A DNA stretch of 64,000 nucleotides from Mycobacterium sp. 3519A (GCF_900240945.1 NZ_OESG01000014.1:186001-250000); one strand, 5' to 3'. Positions 50,243-60,023 are shown, counted from the stretch's first letter. Notes: generated by a model from the sequence alone, not told the origin. A program made the numbers and translations.

Positions 50243-51280
50243 CTAACCCGCCGAAACCGACCGGCCGGCACTGTGAAGGTCATTGCACGCCTCCACCACC
50301 CGCTCACTCATCGACGCCTCGGCTTTCTTCAGGTAGCTGCGCGGATCGTAGACCTTCTTGTTGCCGACCTCGCCGTCGATCTTCAGCACACCGTCGTAGT
50401 TGCTGAACATGTGGCCCGCGATCGGACGGGTGAACGCGTATTGGGTGTCGGTGTCGACGTTCATCTTCACCACGCCGTATTTGAGCGAGTCCTCGATCTC
50501 CGACTTAAGCGATCCGGATCCGCCGTGGAATACGAAGTCGAAAGGCTTTGCGCCCTCGGCCAATCCGAGCTTGGCCGCGGCGACCTGCTGGCCCTGCTCG
50601 AGGATGTCGGGACGCAGTTTGACGTTGCCCGGTTTGTAGACACCGTGCACGTTGCCGAACGTCGCGGCCAGCAGATACTTACCGTGCTCGCCGGTGCCCA
50701 GCGCGTCGATGGTCTTCTCGAAATCCTCGGGCGTGGTGTACAGCTTGTCGTTGATCTCGTGAGCGACGCCGTCCTCTTCGCCACCGACCACACCGATTTC
50801 GATCTCGAGGATGATCCGCGCTGCCGACGCCTCCTTGAGCAGTTCGCGGGCGATGTCGAGATTTTCGTCGATAGGCACCGCAGACCCGTCCCACATGTGC
50901 GACTGGAACAGCGGGTTGCGACCCTCGGACACCCGCTGCTGCGAAATCGCCAGCAGCGGCTTGACGTAGCTGTCCAGCTTGTCCTTCGGGCAGTGGTCGG
51001 TGTGCAGGGCGACGGTGATTGGGTATTTGTCGGCGACGACGTGCGCGAACTCGGCAAGCGCGACGGCACCGGTCACCATGTCCTTGATACCCAACCCGGA
51101 GCCGAATTCGGCTCCGCCAGTAGAGAATTGGATGATGCCGTCGCTGCCGGCATCGGCGAACCCCTTGAGCGCGGCGTTGATGGTCTCCGACGACGTGCAG
51201 TTGATCGCCGGGAACGCGAACGAGTGTTCCTTGGCTCGACCCAGCATCTCCGCGTACACCTCGGGCGTTGCGATGGGCAT
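50243..51280 (-). CDS. fba: Fructose-bisphosphate aldolase, class II
   Basis: A 345-residue zinc aldolase of glycolysis and gluconeogenesis. Zinc and substrate residues are in VALHTDHCPKDK, EIEIGVVGGEEDG, GNVHGVYKPG and FVFHGGSGS; NVDTDTQYAFTRP binds the phosphate. ATG 51280 (MPIATPEVYAEML) matches the M. tuberculosis protein and has GGGAGGA seven bases before it; the earlier in-frame ATG at 51310 is not needed. It corresponds to Rv0363c. Confidence 0.97.
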   Translation of the reverse strand: MPIATPEVYAEMLGRAKEHSFAFPAINCTSSETINAALKGFADAGSDGIIQFSTGGAEFGSGLGIKDMVTGAVALAEFAHVVADKYPITVALHTDHCPKDKLDSYVKPLLAISQQRVSEGRNPLFQSHMWDGSAVPIDENLDIARELLKEASAARIILEIEIGVVGGEEDGVAHEINDKLYTTPEDFEKTIDALGTGEHGKYLLAATFGNVHGVYKPGNVKLRPDILEQGQQVAAAKLGLAEGAKPFDFVFHGGSGSLKSEIEDSLKYGVVKMNVDTDTQYAFTRPIAGHMFSNYDGVLKIDGEVGNKKVYDPRSYLKKAEASMSERVVEACNDLHSAGRSVSAG

Positions 51281-51336
51281 ATCAGTTCCTCCCGGCTGCG
51301 ACAGATTCACTGAAGTATCTCAAGAACGAGGCCGAC

Positions 51337-52350
51337 TCACATCGTCAGCACCATGCGATAGCGCGCGCGACCCTCCTCCATCGCCGCGTACGCGTCAACG
51401 GCCTCGGCCAGCGGCCGCTCCTCGATCCACGCGCGCACCCCGCTCAGCACCGCGAAAGCCATGGTCTCCTCGACATCGCGGGACGTGCCGGACGGATGGC
51501 CCTGTACCGAAACGCCGGGGGCGATCAGCTGCATCGGTGAGATCGGCAGCGGGTCCGCGGTGACGCCGACGATGACCAGTTCACCCTCGGGGGCCAGGCC
51601 GCCGACCGTCTGCGCCATCGCTTCGGAGTTGGCGGCCGTCGCGAGCACCACCGCGGCGCCACCGAGGTCGACCAACGCCTCGGCGACGTCGACGGCGCGG
51701 GAATCGACGTAATGGTGTGCGCCCAGTTCGCGGGCGTTGGCTTCCTTGTCGGCGCCGCGGGCGATCGCGATGGTCTCGAACCCCATGGCCCTGGCCCACT
51801 GCACGCCGAGATGCCCAAGCCCGCCGACGCCGAGCACCGCGACGCGGTCGCCCGCGACGGCCTTGGTCCGTCGCAGCGCGTTGTACGTCGTCACCCCCGC
51901 ACAACCCATCGGCGCGGCCTCAGCGAACGACAACTCGTCGGGGATCCGCGCCAGCGCGGTGGCGGGTGCGACCACCGACTCCGCGTAACCGCCCGGATAG
52001 TGCCAACTCGGCACCTCCCCGTTCACGCACTGCATGAATTTGCCCTGGCGGCAGGGGATGCAGCGGTTGCAGTTGCCGCCGAACCAGCCGACGGCCACCC
52101 GGTCGCCGACGGCGAACCCCTCGACACCGTCGCCCAGTTCCGCGATGGTGCCCGCAATCTCGTGGCCAGGTGTCAGCGGCCAGCTGATGTCGGGAAAGCC
52201 GCCGGCGACGAAACCGTGGTCTGTTCCGCACACCCCGCACGCGGCGACGGCGATGCGGACACGGCCTGGGCCGGGAGCGGGCGTCTCGACGTCGACGAGG
52301 GTCAGCGGCGCGTTCGCCGACGCCACGTGGACAGCTTTGTGAGTGGCCAT
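51337..52350 (-). CDS. Zinc-dependent alcohol dehydrogenase
   Basis: A 337-residue medium-chain dehydrogenase of the AdhP type. Catalytic zinc: Cys in CGVCGTD and His-Glu in PGHEIAG; structural zinc: four cysteines in CNRCIPCRQGKFMQC; coenzyme motif VLGVGGLGHLG near residue 170. It would oxidise primary alcohols or reduce aldehydes with NAD(H) or NADP(H). ATG 52350 is used rather than 52371 because the b-strand core then starts normally. Confidence 0.93.
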   Translation of the reverse strand: MATHKAVHVASANAPLTLVDVETPAPGPGRVRIAVAACGVCGTDHGFVAGGFPDISWPLTPGHEIAGTIAELGDGVEGFAVGDRVAVGWFGGNCNRCIPCRQGKFMQCVNGEVPSWHYPGGYAESVVAPATALARIPDELSFAEAAPMGCAGVTTYNALRRTKAVAGDRVAVLGVGGLGHLGVQWARAMGFETIAIARGADKEANARELGAHHYVDSRAVDVAEALVDLGGAAVVLATAANSEAMAQTVGGLAPEGELVIVGVTADPLPISPMQLIAPGVSVQGHPSGTSRDVEETMAFAVLSGVRAWIEERPLAEAVDAYAAMEEGRARYRMVLTM

Positions 52351-52410
52351 AGCCGACCCTAGCCCCGGCACAGCGTCCGGTCAGGGCGTCGCCGGTATCT
52401 TGGGGGGCCT

Positions 52411-53097
52411 ATGAACCTTCACCTGGCGGCTGCGGACCAGCTGGCGCTGATGCCGGACTTCCTGGATCCGATCAAGCTCATCGGCTACTTCGGCACGTGG
52501 GCGCTGGTCGGCCTGCTGGTCGTCATCTTCGTCGAATCCGGCGTGCTGTTCCCGGTGTTGCCAGGCGACACGCTGCTGTTCGTCGCGGGAATGCTCGCCG
52601 CAGGCACGGCCGCCGCCGGTCAGGCCAACTTCACGCTGTGGCAGCTACTGGTTTTCATCCCGATCGCCGCCATCCTCGGTGGACAGGTGGGCTACTTCAT
52701 CGGCCGGTACGTGGGCACCCACATGTTCAAGCCCAACGCGCGCATTCTCAAGCAGCGCTATCTGGACGAGGCGCATGCGTTCTTCGAACAGCGCGGGCCG
52801 TTCGCGATCGTGATCGCCAGGTTCGTGCCGATCGTGCGGACGCTGGCACCCATCACCGCGGGCGCCGCCAGGATGGGGTACGCCACGTTCACGTTGTTCA
52901 ACGTCATCGGCGCGGTGGTCTGGGGTATCGGCCTGACCCTGCTCGGATACGGGCTCGGTCAGTTCGACATCATCCAGAAGCTGCTCGAGCCGATCTTCAT
53001 CCTGATCGCAGTCGCGTCCGTGACGCCGATGATCATCGAGTGGTACAAGCGGCGCCGGGCAGCCAAGCGGGCGGGTGAACCCGCGCCGGAGGCCTAG
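52411..53097 (+). CDS. DedA-family (VTT domain) membrane protein, Rv0364-like
   Basis: A 228-residue membrane protein with the DedA signature: FVESGVLFPVLPGDTLLFVAG near residues 42-62 (acidic and Pro-Gly loop), GYFIGRYVG near 108, and FFEQRGPFAIVIARFVPIVRT near 130. DedA proteins act as lipid flippases or in membrane potential maintenance. It is followed by the convergent coxE-like gene with a four-base overlap. It corresponds to Rv0364. Confidence 0.92.
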   Translation: MNLHLAAADQLALMPDFLDPIKLIGYFGTWALVGLLVVIFVESGVLFPVLPGDTLLFVAGMLAAGTAAAGQANFTLWQLLVFIPIAAILGGQVGYFIGRYVGTHMFKPNARILKQRYLDEAHAFFEQRGPFAIVIARFVPIVRTLAPITAGAARMGYATFTLFNVIGAVVWGIGLTLLGYGLGQFDIIQKLLEPIFILIAVASVTPMIIEWYKRRRAAKRAGEPAPEA

Positions 53098-54281
53098 TCG
53101 GTCAACGCGGTGAACAGCTCACGTAGTCCGGTGACGGAATGCGCGGGCAGCAACAGGTCGCAGTACGGCAGCGCCGCGGCCATCGACGCGGCCAGCGGCC
53201 GAAACTCCGGTTGCGCGGCGCGCGGGTTGAGCCACACCAGCTTGTGAGCGCGCCGACGCACCCGGGCCAGCGCGTGCTCGAGGATCTCCGGCGGGTCGCT
53301 GTCCCAGCCGTCGGAGGCGATGATCACCACCGCGCCGCGTAGCGCGTTGCCGTGCGAGCCGCCGACCAGATCGGCGACACAGCGCCCCAGATGCGTGCCG
53401 CCGTAGCGGTCGGTGACCTTCGCGTTGGCCTTGGCCAACGCCACCTCGGCCGACCGATTCGCCAGCGCCGCGGTCAATCGTGTCAGCGACGTCGAGAACG
53501 CGAAGACCTCCGGACGAATCCCCTTCTGCCGCAGCGCCGCTGCCCGCATCAGATGCAGATACACGGTGGCGTACTGGCGCATCGACTGGCTGACGTCACA
53601 CGCCATCACGATTCGACGGGGGTGGCGCCGGGCGCGGGTACGGGCCAGCCGCATCGGCTCCCAGCCCGTGGTGCGTGAGGCTTTCAACGTCTCGCGCATG
53701 TCGATGCGCTTGCCGTGCTGATGCGGTTCGCGACGAAGGCTGCGGCGCTGCGGCCAACTGTTTGCCGCCCGTTCCAGCCAGTCGCCGAGCTGACGCAGGT
53801 CGGCCGCGTCGAACCGGTCGAACGGTTCGTCGACCCGCGCGACGAAGCGGCTTGGCAGCGTGTCGGGGATGCCCACCTCGGTCTCGTGGGTGTCGGATGC
53901 CGTCACCGACGCGGGCAGCGTGCTCCACGGCAGATTCCCTTCGGCGACCGGGTTCTCGCGACCGGGCACGCCCGCGTCGGCTGCGGCCGTGGTGCCGAGG
54001 CTGCGCTTCAGCCCGGGCGGGTCGACACCGAGCACCGCATCGGCGAACACGGCCTCGAACACCGCGTCGAACGCGGCCAGGTCCTCGACGCGGTTCACCA
54101 GCGTCAGCCGCGCGTGCCAGTACAGCTGTGTCCGGGTGCGCGGCCATTGCCGGCGCAGTACGTCGACGAATGCGGTTGGACCGCTTGGTGATACCGCTAC
54201 TGAATTGCGGTGCAGCCGCTGCACGAGGGCGACGGCGAAGGCGGCGATGTCGACGCCCCGCAGCAGCAGCGGCGTGGTCAT
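53094..54281 (-). CDS. coxE: CoxE-like VWA-domain protein
   Basis: A 395-residue protein with a C-terminal von Willebrand A domain. The metal-site motif is ACDVSQSMRQ near residue 228 and the rest of the domain includes GTHLGRCVADL and VVIIASDGWDSD. In carboxydotrophs CoxE works with the AAA protein CoxD to mature the Mo-Cu centre of CO dehydrogenase. It is the last gene of the cox operon, overlapping coxG (ATGA). It corresponds to Rv0368c. Confidence 0.9.
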   Translation of the reverse strand: MTTPLLLRGVDIAAFAVALVQRLHRNSVAVSPSGPTAFVDVLRRQWPRTRTQLYWHARLTLVNRVEDLAAFDAVFEAVFADAVLGVDPPGLKRSLGTTAAADAGVPGRENPVAEGNLPWSTLPASVTASDTHETEVGIPDTLPSRFVARVDEPFDRFDAADLRQLGDWLERAANSWPQRRSLRREPHQHGKRIDMRETLKASRTTGWEPMRLARTRARRHPRRIVMACDVSQSMRQYATVYLHLMRAAALRQKGIRPEVFAFSTSLTRLTAALANRSAEVALAKANAKVTDRYGGTHLGRCVADLVGGSHGNALRGAVVIIASDGWDSDPPEILEHALARVRRRAHKLVWLNPRAAQPEFRPLAASMAAALPYCDLLLPAHSVTGLRELFTALTD

Positions 54282-54907
54282 CGCTTGCGGCGCCTGCCCA
54301 GCACCAACACGATGACGGCCAACGCGAGGGCGGCCACCACCAGCGGTGTGTATCGCTTCAGCGCGTCGCCGCCGGCGAGTTGGATCAGGTCGATGGGCTC
54401 GGCGGCGGGCTGACTCGCGGGCTGGGCCGGTGCGTTGACCTCGGGGGCGGCGGCGGGCGCCTTGTCTTCGGCCAGCTTCGCCTCCAGCGATTCGACGAAC
54501 TGGCCCAGCAGCTTCTCCGAAACCTGTTGCAACATACCGCTTCCGAACTGAGCGAGCTTGCCGACCACCTTGAGGTCGGTGTCGACGGTGACGCGGGTGT
54601 GGTTACCCTCGTCGTGCAGTTGGGCCGTGACGGTCGCTGCGGCGTTGCCGGTGCCGCGCGCCTCCTTGCCCTTACCGTCGATGACCGCACGGTGCTGCTC
54701 GCGGTCCTGCTCGACGAAGTGGACCTTGCCGCTGAACTCGCTGGTCACCGGGCCCACCTTGACCTTCACCTTGCCGAGCACGTCGTCGCCGTCACGGCCC
54801 GTCATCTGCGCCCCCGGCATCAGCGGGATCACTTGTTCGAGATCGGTGAGGACATCCCAAGCGTCCTCGATGGGGACACTGACGGTGAACTCGTTTTCGA
54901 TCTTCAT
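54278..54907 (-). CDS. coxG: CoxG, membrane anchor protein of CO dehydrogenase
   Basis: A 209-residue protein with an N-terminal SRPBCC domain (MKIENEFTVSVPIEDAWDVL, QVIPLMPGAQM, EFSGKVHFVEQD), an Ala/Pro-rich linker, and one C-terminal membrane helix ending in RRRKR (about residues 187-209). CoxG is known to recruit CO dehydrogenase to the membrane and to carry quinone, linking the enzyme to the respiratory chain. It starts 14 bases after the AAA gene. Rv0369c is the M. tuberculosis counterpart. Confidence 0.93.
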   Translation of the reverse strand: MKIENEFTVSVPIEDAWDVLTDLEQVIPLMPGAQMTGRDGDDVLGKVKVKVGPVTSEFSGKVHFVEQDREQHRAVIDGKGKEARGTGNAAATVTAQLHDEGNHTRVTVDTDLKVVGKLAQFGSGMLQQVSEKLLGQFVESLEAKLAEDKAPAAAPEVNAPAQPASQPAAEPIDLIQLAGGDALKRYTPLVVAALALAVIVLVLGRRRKR

Positions 54908-54920
54908 CGAGCGATTCCTC

Positions 54921-55802
54921 TCATTGGCTGCTGTAGGTTGCGAACGCTTCGCTGATCAATGCGTGGTCGTCGGGGGTCTTGGCCAGCGCGCCGAGGCTGG
55001 TCGATCCCAGTGCGATGTCGGTGGCGATCAGATCGGTCACCCCGAGCGCCACCAGGGCGGCCACCCAGTCGATGGTCTCGGCCACCCCCGGCGGCTTGTC
55101 CAGGTCGAGAGTCCTTGTCTCGCTGACGAACTGGGCGGCGTGCTGGATCAGCGCAGCGGCCGCGCCCGGCACCGTCCTGCGCACGATCGCGGCCGCCCTG
55201 GCAGGCTCCGGATACTCGATCCAGTGGTAGAGGCAGCGTCGCCGTAGCGCGTCGTGCAGATCGCGGCTGCGGTTGGAGGTGAGCACGACGATGGGTGGGC
55301 GCACCGCGACGTAGGTCCCGAGTTCGGGAACCGTCACCGCCGCCTCGCCGAGGAACTCCAACAGCAGCGCCTCGAATTCGTCGTCGGCGCGGTCGATTTC
55401 GTCGATCAACAGCACCGGGACGCCGGGGCCACGGTAACGCACGCATTGCAGGATCGGCCGGTCGACCAGGTAGGCCTCGGTGTACAGGTCGCTTTCCTCG
55501 ATCGCCGTGTGGCGCGCTTCGGCGAGCCGGATGCTGAGCAGTTGACGTTGGTAGTTCCAGTCGTAGATCGCTTCGCTGGCCGTCAACCCCTCGTAGCACT
55601 GCAACCGGAGAAACGGAGCATCCAGCACGGCGGCAAGGGTTTTGGCCGCGGTGGTCTTGCCAACTCCCGGCTCGCCCTCCAACAGCAGCGGTCGACCGAG
55701 GATGACCGCGAGGTAGATCGCCGAGGCGGTGCCGGTGTCGAGCAGGAAGTCGTGGGCATCGAATCGGCCGATCACCTCGTCGACATCGCGGAACAGCGTC
55801 AT
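54921..55802 (-). CDS. coxD: MoxR/CoxD-type AAA+ ATPase
   Basis: A 293-residue AAA+ protein: Walker A GEPGVGKT near residue 42, Walker B VLLIDEIDRA near 130, sensor 1 VLTSNRSRDL near 178 and arginine finger region RRRCLYHWIEYP near 188. CoxD proteins insert copper and sulfur into the active site of CO dehydrogenase together with CoxE. ATG 55802 overlaps the mobA stop. Rv0370c is the counterpart. Confidence 0.92.
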   Translation of the reverse strand: MTLFRDVDEVIGRFDAHDFLLDTGTASAIYLAVILGRPLLLEGEPGVGKTTAAKTLAAVLDAPFLRLQCYEGLTASEAIYDWNYQRQLLSIRLAEARHTAIEESDLYTEAYLVDRPILQCVRYRGPGVPVLLIDEIDRADDEFEALLLEFLGEAAVTVPELGTYVAVRPPIVVLTSNRSRDLHDALRRRCLYHWIEYPEPARAAAIVRRTVPGAAAALIQHAAQFVSETRTLDLDKPPGVAETIDWVAALVALGVTDLIATDIALGSTSLGALAKTPDDHALISEAFATYSSQ

Positions 55803-56392
55803 CGCGTCAGCGATTCGCAAAGCCGGCGGTAGTCGTCCCAGGTGTCCACGTCCAGCGGGACCGCGGCGTCGATCGGCACGCGTCGCGCTCCGTAGCGGCC
55901 GGATTCCATCAGCCGCCACACACCCTTGTCGCCATGCAGTTTCTCCAACTCGCCGAACACTTTGCGGCCCAGCCAGAACGGATGGCCGACACCGTCAATG
56001 TATTCGCACACCGCCAGTGCGTCCTCACGCGCCGACGCGATCAACTTCGTCACCGTCGAGCATGTCACGCCCGGCTGATCGCCCAGCATCAGCACCACAC
56101 CGTCGGCGCGTTGATCGACCCACCCCAACGCCGTTTGCAGCGACGAGGAGCAGCCCGAACCCGGATCGTCGGCGAGCACGATGTCCAGCCCATCCAGCGC
56201 CACGGCCCGCCTCACCTCGTCGGCCACCGCACCGAGAGTGACGATGAGCTGGTCGAACGGGCAATTGCGGGCCATCTCCAACGTGGCGCCCAGCAACGTC
56301 GTATCGCCAAGCGGCAGCAACTGTTTTGGCGTGCCAAGCCGGCGTGAGCCGCCCGCCGCCAGCACCACACCGGTCACGCGTGAGGATGGCAT
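55799..56392 (-). CDS. MobA-like nucleotidyltransferase (molybdenum cofactor cytidylyltransferase type)
   Basis: A 197-residue NTP transferase: VVLAAGGSRRLGTPKQLLPL near residues 9-28 binds the nucleotide, VLMLGDQPG near 103 holds the metal Asp, and GVGHPFWLG near 138 is the family end motif. In this context it should attach CMP to molybdopterin to give the dinucleotide cofactor used by the CoxL and PaoC families. ATG 56392 has GAGGGGA seven bases upstream and overlaps xdhC by 19 bases. Rv0371c is the counterpart. Confidence 0.9.
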   Translation of the reverse strand: MPSSRVTGVVLAAGGSRRLGTPKQLLPLGDTTLLGATLEMARNCPFDQLIVTLGAVADEVRRAVALDGLDIVLADDPGSGCSSSLQTALGWVDQRADGVVLMLGDQPGVTCSTVTKLIASAREDALAVCEYIDGVGHPFWLGRKVFGELEKLHGDKGVWRLMESGRYGARRVPIDAAVPLDVDTWDDYRRLCESLTR

Positions 56393-57147
56393 GCTTCTTC
56401 CCTCGGGGCGGATGCGGTGGCCGTACGCCCTGGTGCGCGCACGCCGTCCACGCGTATCGCACGGATCACCTCGGCCAGGATCGACACCGCGATCTCGGCG
56501 GGCGTCTTCGCACCGATCGGCAGCCCGACCGGGGTGTGCACGCGACGCCGTTCGGCGTCGGTCAGCTTCAGGCCCGCCAGGATCGACCGGCCCCGAACCG
56601 CGCTGGCGACCAGGCCGATGTAGCCGACGCCCGCGTCGAGCGCGGCCCGGATGGTCTCGGCTTCCGGGCCGCCATGGGTGGCGATGACGACGGCGGTGGC
56701 CTGGCCGATGTCGCCGTCGCCGTCGCGGTGCACGTCGTAACCCAGCGCCGCGGTGGCCGCGGCAAGCGCCTGCGCTATCGGGGTGGCACCGCAGATTCGC
56801 AGCAGCGGCGCGGGTACCTGCGGATCGAGGAAGATCTCCAGCGCACCGCCGGACAGGCACGGGTTGACGACGACGCACGCTCCCGGCGCTTCTGGGAACT
56901 GCACGTCGCCGTCCGGCAACACCCGCAGCAGCACGCTTTCCCCGGCCTGCAACGCACCGAGCGCCGCCTTGCGCACCGAGTTCTGCGCACACTGGCCACC
57001 GACGAAGCCCTCGATTGTGCCGTCGGACAACAGGATCGCTTGATCGCCCGCATGCGCGGAGGCCGGTTGCTGCGCGCGCACCACGGTGGCGTGGACGAAC
57101 GGCGTCCGTGCGCGACGCAGTTGCTGGGCCCGTTCAGTGACCGTCAT
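56374..57147 (-). CDS. XdhC-family molybdenum-enzyme maturation factor
   Basis: A 257-residue protein with an N-terminal XdhC/CoxI domain (PFVHATVVRAQ, SDGTIEGFVGGQCAQ) and a C-terminal Rossmann domain with VVIATHGGPE and YIGLVASAVRG. XdhC binds the Mo cofactor, protects it during sulfuration and hands it to the apo-enzyme. It is next to coxL, and it is the only XdhC gene in the window, so it could also serve the PaoABC-like enzyme at 1-5 kb. It corresponds to Rv0372c or Rv0376c. Confidence 0.92.
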   Translation of the reverse strand: MTVTERAQQLRRARTPFVHATVVRAQQPASAHAGDQAILLSDGTIEGFVGGQCAQNSVRKAALGALQAGESVLLRVLPDGDVQFPEAPGACVVVNPCLSGGALEIFLDPQVPAPLLRICGATPIAQALAAATAALGYDVHRDGDGDIGQATAVVIATHGGPEAETIRAALDAGVGYIGLVASAVRGRSILAGLKLTDAERRRVHTPVGLPIGAKTPAEIAVSILAEVIRAIRVDGVRAPGRTATASAPREEACHPHA

Positions 57148-57157
57148 GAAGGCTCCT

Positions 57158-59548
57158 CTAGATCGGCGGGGTGGCTCTGCCCTGCATGGCTTCCCACACC
57201 CGCGACGGCGTCAGCGGCATGTCGGCGTGCCGAACCCCGAACGGCGCCAACGCATCCACCACGGCGTTGACCACCGCGGGCGGAGATCCGACGGTGGCTG
57301 ACTCGCCGATACCCTTCGCCCCGATCGGGTGATGCGGCGACGGCGTGATGGTGAAACCGGTCTCCAGGTTCGGCACCTCGACAGCGGTCGGGATCAGATA
57401 GTCCATCAGCGAACCGCCGAGGCAGTTGCCTTCCTCGTCGAACGCGATCATCTCCATCAGCGCCATGCCGATGCCGTCGACGATGCCGCCGTGCACCTGA
57501 CCCTCGATGATCATCGGATTGATCCTGGTGCCGCAGTCGTCGACCGCGAGGAACCGGCGCACCTTCACCACAGCCGTCCCCGGGTCGATGTCGACCACGC
57601 AGAAGTATGCGCCGTAGGGATAGGTGAGATTCTCGGGGTTGTAACAGATTTGCGCGTCGAGACCACCTTCGATGCCGTCCGGTAGATCACCTGCGCCGTG
57701 TGCGCGCATCGCGATGTCCTGGATGGTCACCGAGGCCGAGGGGTCACCCTTGACGTGGAAGCTGCCCTTGTCCCACTCCAGGTCGGCGACCGATGCTTCG
57801 AGCATGCCGGAGGCGATGATCTTGGCCTTGTCGCGGACCTTGCGCGCCACCAGGGCGGCGGCCGCACCCGACACGGGCGTCGATCGACTGCCGTACGTTC
57901 CGAGCCCGAACGGCGTCTGATCGGTGTCGCCGTGCACCACTTCGATGTCGTCGGGCGGGATGCCGAGTTCTTCGGCGACGATCTGGGCGAACGTCGTCTC
58001 GTGGCCCTGGCCCTGGGTCTGAACTGAGAGCCGCACAACGGCTTTGCCGGTCGGATGCACCCGCAGTTCGCAGCCGTCGGCCATGCCGAGCCCGAGGATG
58101 TCCATGTCCTTGCGTGGGCCCGCGCCGACGGCCTCGGTGAAGAACGCCATGCCGATGCCCATCAGTTCGCCGCGCTCACGCCGCTGGGTCTGCTCGGCAC
58201 GCAGCGCGTCGTAGCCGATCATGTCCATCGCCAGCCGCATGGTCTTCTCGTAGTCACCCGAGTCGTACACCCAGCCGGTCTTCGACTTGTACGGGAACTG
58301 CTCGGGTTTCAGCAGATTCGCCAGCCGCAGCTGCGCCGGATCCATCTGCAGTTCGTGCGCCAGACAGTCCACCAGTCGCTCGACGAAGTACACGGCTTCG
58401 GTGATGCGGAACGAGCACGCGTAGGCCACCCCGCCCGGCGCCTTGTTGGTGTACACCGCGGTCATGTGGCAGTAGGCGGCCTCGATGTCGTAGCTGCCAG
58501 TGAACACCCCGAAGAAGCCTGCCGGGTACTTCACCGGTGCTGCGGTGCCGTTGAACGCGCCGTGATCGGCCAGCACGTTGGACCGGATCGCGAGGATCTT
58601 GCCGTCCTTGCTGGCGGCGATCTCGCCGACCATGATGTAGTCGCGGGCGAAGCCGGTGCTGGTCAGGTTCTCGCTGCGGTCCTCCATCCATTTCACCGGT
58701 TTGCCGAGCAGCAGCGAGCCGACGATGGCGCAGACGTAGCCCGGATAGATCGGCACCTTGTTGCCGAATCCGCCGCCGATATCGGGCGAGATCACCCTGA
58801 TCTTGTGTTCGGGCAGGCCCGCCACCAACGCGTACAGCGTGCGGTGGGCGTGCGGCGCCTGGCTGGTCGACCAGAGCGTCAGCTTGCCGGTCACCGGGTC
58901 GAGGTCGGCCACCGCGCCGCAGGTCTCCATCGGTGCGGGATGCACTCGGGGATAGACGATTTCCTGCTTGACCACGACATCGGCCTTGGCGAAGGCCGCC
59001 TCGGTGGCGGCGGCATCGCCGGTCTCCCAGTCGAAGCAGTGGTTGTCCGTCTTGCCGTCCAGGTCGGTGCGGATCACCGGGGCGTCGGGGTCAAGCGCCT
59101 TGCGGGCGTCGATCACCGGGTCGAGCGGGTCGTATTCGACGTCGATAAGTTCCAGTGCGTCCCTGGCGGCGTACCGGTCGGTCGCGACCACGAACGCCAC
59201 CTCCTGACCTTGGAACCGCACCTTGTCGGTGGCCAGCACCGCCTGCACGTCGTTGGACAGCGTCGGCATCCACGCGAGGCCCTTCTCGGCGAGGTCGGCA
59301 CCCGTGACCACCGCCTTGACCTTCGGATGTGCTTGTGCCGCAGTGGTGTCGATGCCGACGATGCGGGCGTGCGCGTACGGCGACCGCAGGATCGCCAGAT
59401 GCAGCATGCCGGGCAGTACGACGTCGTCGACGTAGTTGCCGCGTCCCCTGATGAACCGCGGATCCTCCTTGCGCAGCATCCGACCGTGTCCGCAGGGCTT
59501 CTGATCGTTGTCGGCGGTATCTTCCGGCCGGATTTCGGTGGTGGTCAT
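57158..59548 (-). CDS. coxL: Carbon monoxide dehydrogenase large subunit, form I
   Basis: A 796-residue molybdenum subunit. The active-site loop is AYACSFR (375-381) with Cys378, the cysteine that carries the Mo-S-Cu centre; this sequence defines form I, true CO dehydrogenases. GGGFGNK near 258 and GAKGIGESA with Glu749 complete the site. ATG 59548 overlaps coxS (ATGA). The enzyme oxidises CO with water and feeds electrons through CoxS and CoxM to quinone; in mycobacteria it allows survival on trace CO. It corresponds to Rv0373c. Confidence 0.97.
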   Translation of the reverse strand: MTTTEIRPEDTADNDQKPCGHGRMLRKEDPRFIRGRGNYVDDVVLPGMLHLAILRSPYAHARIVGIDTTAAQAHPKVKAVVTGADLAEKGLAWMPTLSNDVQAVLATDKVRFQGQEVAFVVATDRYAARDALELIDVEYDPLDPVIDARKALDPDAPVIRTDLDGKTDNHCFDWETGDAAATEAAFAKADVVVKQEIVYPRVHPAPMETCGAVADLDPVTGKLTLWSTSQAPHAHRTLYALVAGLPEHKIRVISPDIGGGFGNKVPIYPGYVCAIVGSLLLGKPVKWMEDRSENLTSTGFARDYIMVGEIAASKDGKILAIRSNVLADHGAFNGTAAPVKYPAGFFGVFTGSYDIEAAYCHMTAVYTNKAPGGVAYACSFRITEAVYFVERLVDCLAHELQMDPAQLRLANLLKPEQFPYKSKTGWVYDSGDYEKTMRLAMDMIGYDALRAEQTQRRERGELMGIGMAFFTEAVGAGPRKDMDILGLGMADGCELRVHPTGKAVVRLSVQTQGQGHETTFAQIVAEELGIPPDDIEVVHGDTDQTPFGLGTYGSRSTPVSGAAAALVARKVRDKAKIIASGMLEASVADLEWDKGSFHVKGDPSASVTIQDIAMRAHGAGDLPDGIEGGLDAQICYNPENLTYPYGAYFCVVDIDPGTAVVKVRRFLAVDDCGTRINPMIIEGQVHGGIVDGIGMALMEMIAFDEEGNCLGGSLMDYLIPTAVEVPNLETGFTITPSPHHPIGAKGIGESATVGSPPAVVNAVVDALAPFGVRHADMPLTPSRVWEAMQGRATPPI

Positions 59549-60021
59549 GCCTTCGCCTCCACGTCGGCGTGCTCGGCGGCCCACTGGATGGACCGCACGA
59601 TCGTGGTGTAGCCCGTGCAGCGGCAGATCTGCCCGGAAATGGCCTCCCGGATGGTCTCCTCGTCGGGATCCGGTATGCGGTCGAGAAGTGCGCGCGCGGT
59701 GATCATCATGCCCGGCGTGCAGAACCCGCACTGCAGTCCGTGGCACCGCATGAAGCCCTCCTGCACGGGATCCAGTCGGCCGTCGGTTTCGAGGCCTTCC
59801 ACGGTGCGGATGCTGTGTCCGCCCGCCATCGCCGCGAGCACCGTGCACGACTTGACGGGTTCACCGTCCATCTCGACGACGCAGGTGCCGCAGTTGCTGG
59901 TGTCGCAACCCCAGTGAGTTCCGGTGAGCCGCAACTGGTCCCGCAGGAAGTGAACGAGCAGTGTGCGAGGCTCGACCTCGGCGGTGACCGGTTCACCGTT
60001 GACCGTCATGGTGACCTGCAT
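59545..60021 (-). CDS. coxS: Carbon monoxide dehydrogenase small [2Fe-2S] subunit
   Basis: A 158-residue protein with two [2Fe-2S] clusters: Cys39, 44, 47 and 59 in the plant-ferredoxin-like domain, and Cys98, 101, 133 and 135 in the helical domain (QCGFC and CRC). It has no signal peptide, in contrast to the PaoA-like subunit at 1.3 kb. It sits between coxM (two-base gap) and coxL (four-base overlap). Confidence 0.97.
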   Translation of the reverse strand: MQVTMTVNGEPVTAEVEPRTLLVHFLRDQLRLTGTHWGCDTSNCGTCVVEMDGEPVKSCTVLAAMAGGHSIRTVEGLETDGRLDPVQEGFMRCHGLQCGFCTPGMMITARALLDRIPDPDEETIREAISGQICRCTGYTTIVRSIQWAAEHADVEAKA

Positions 60022-60023
60022 GG

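Noticed and set aside
58055..59611. 518-codon plus-strand open frame opposite coxL
   Set aside because: No recognisable domain, and coxL is intact on the other strand.
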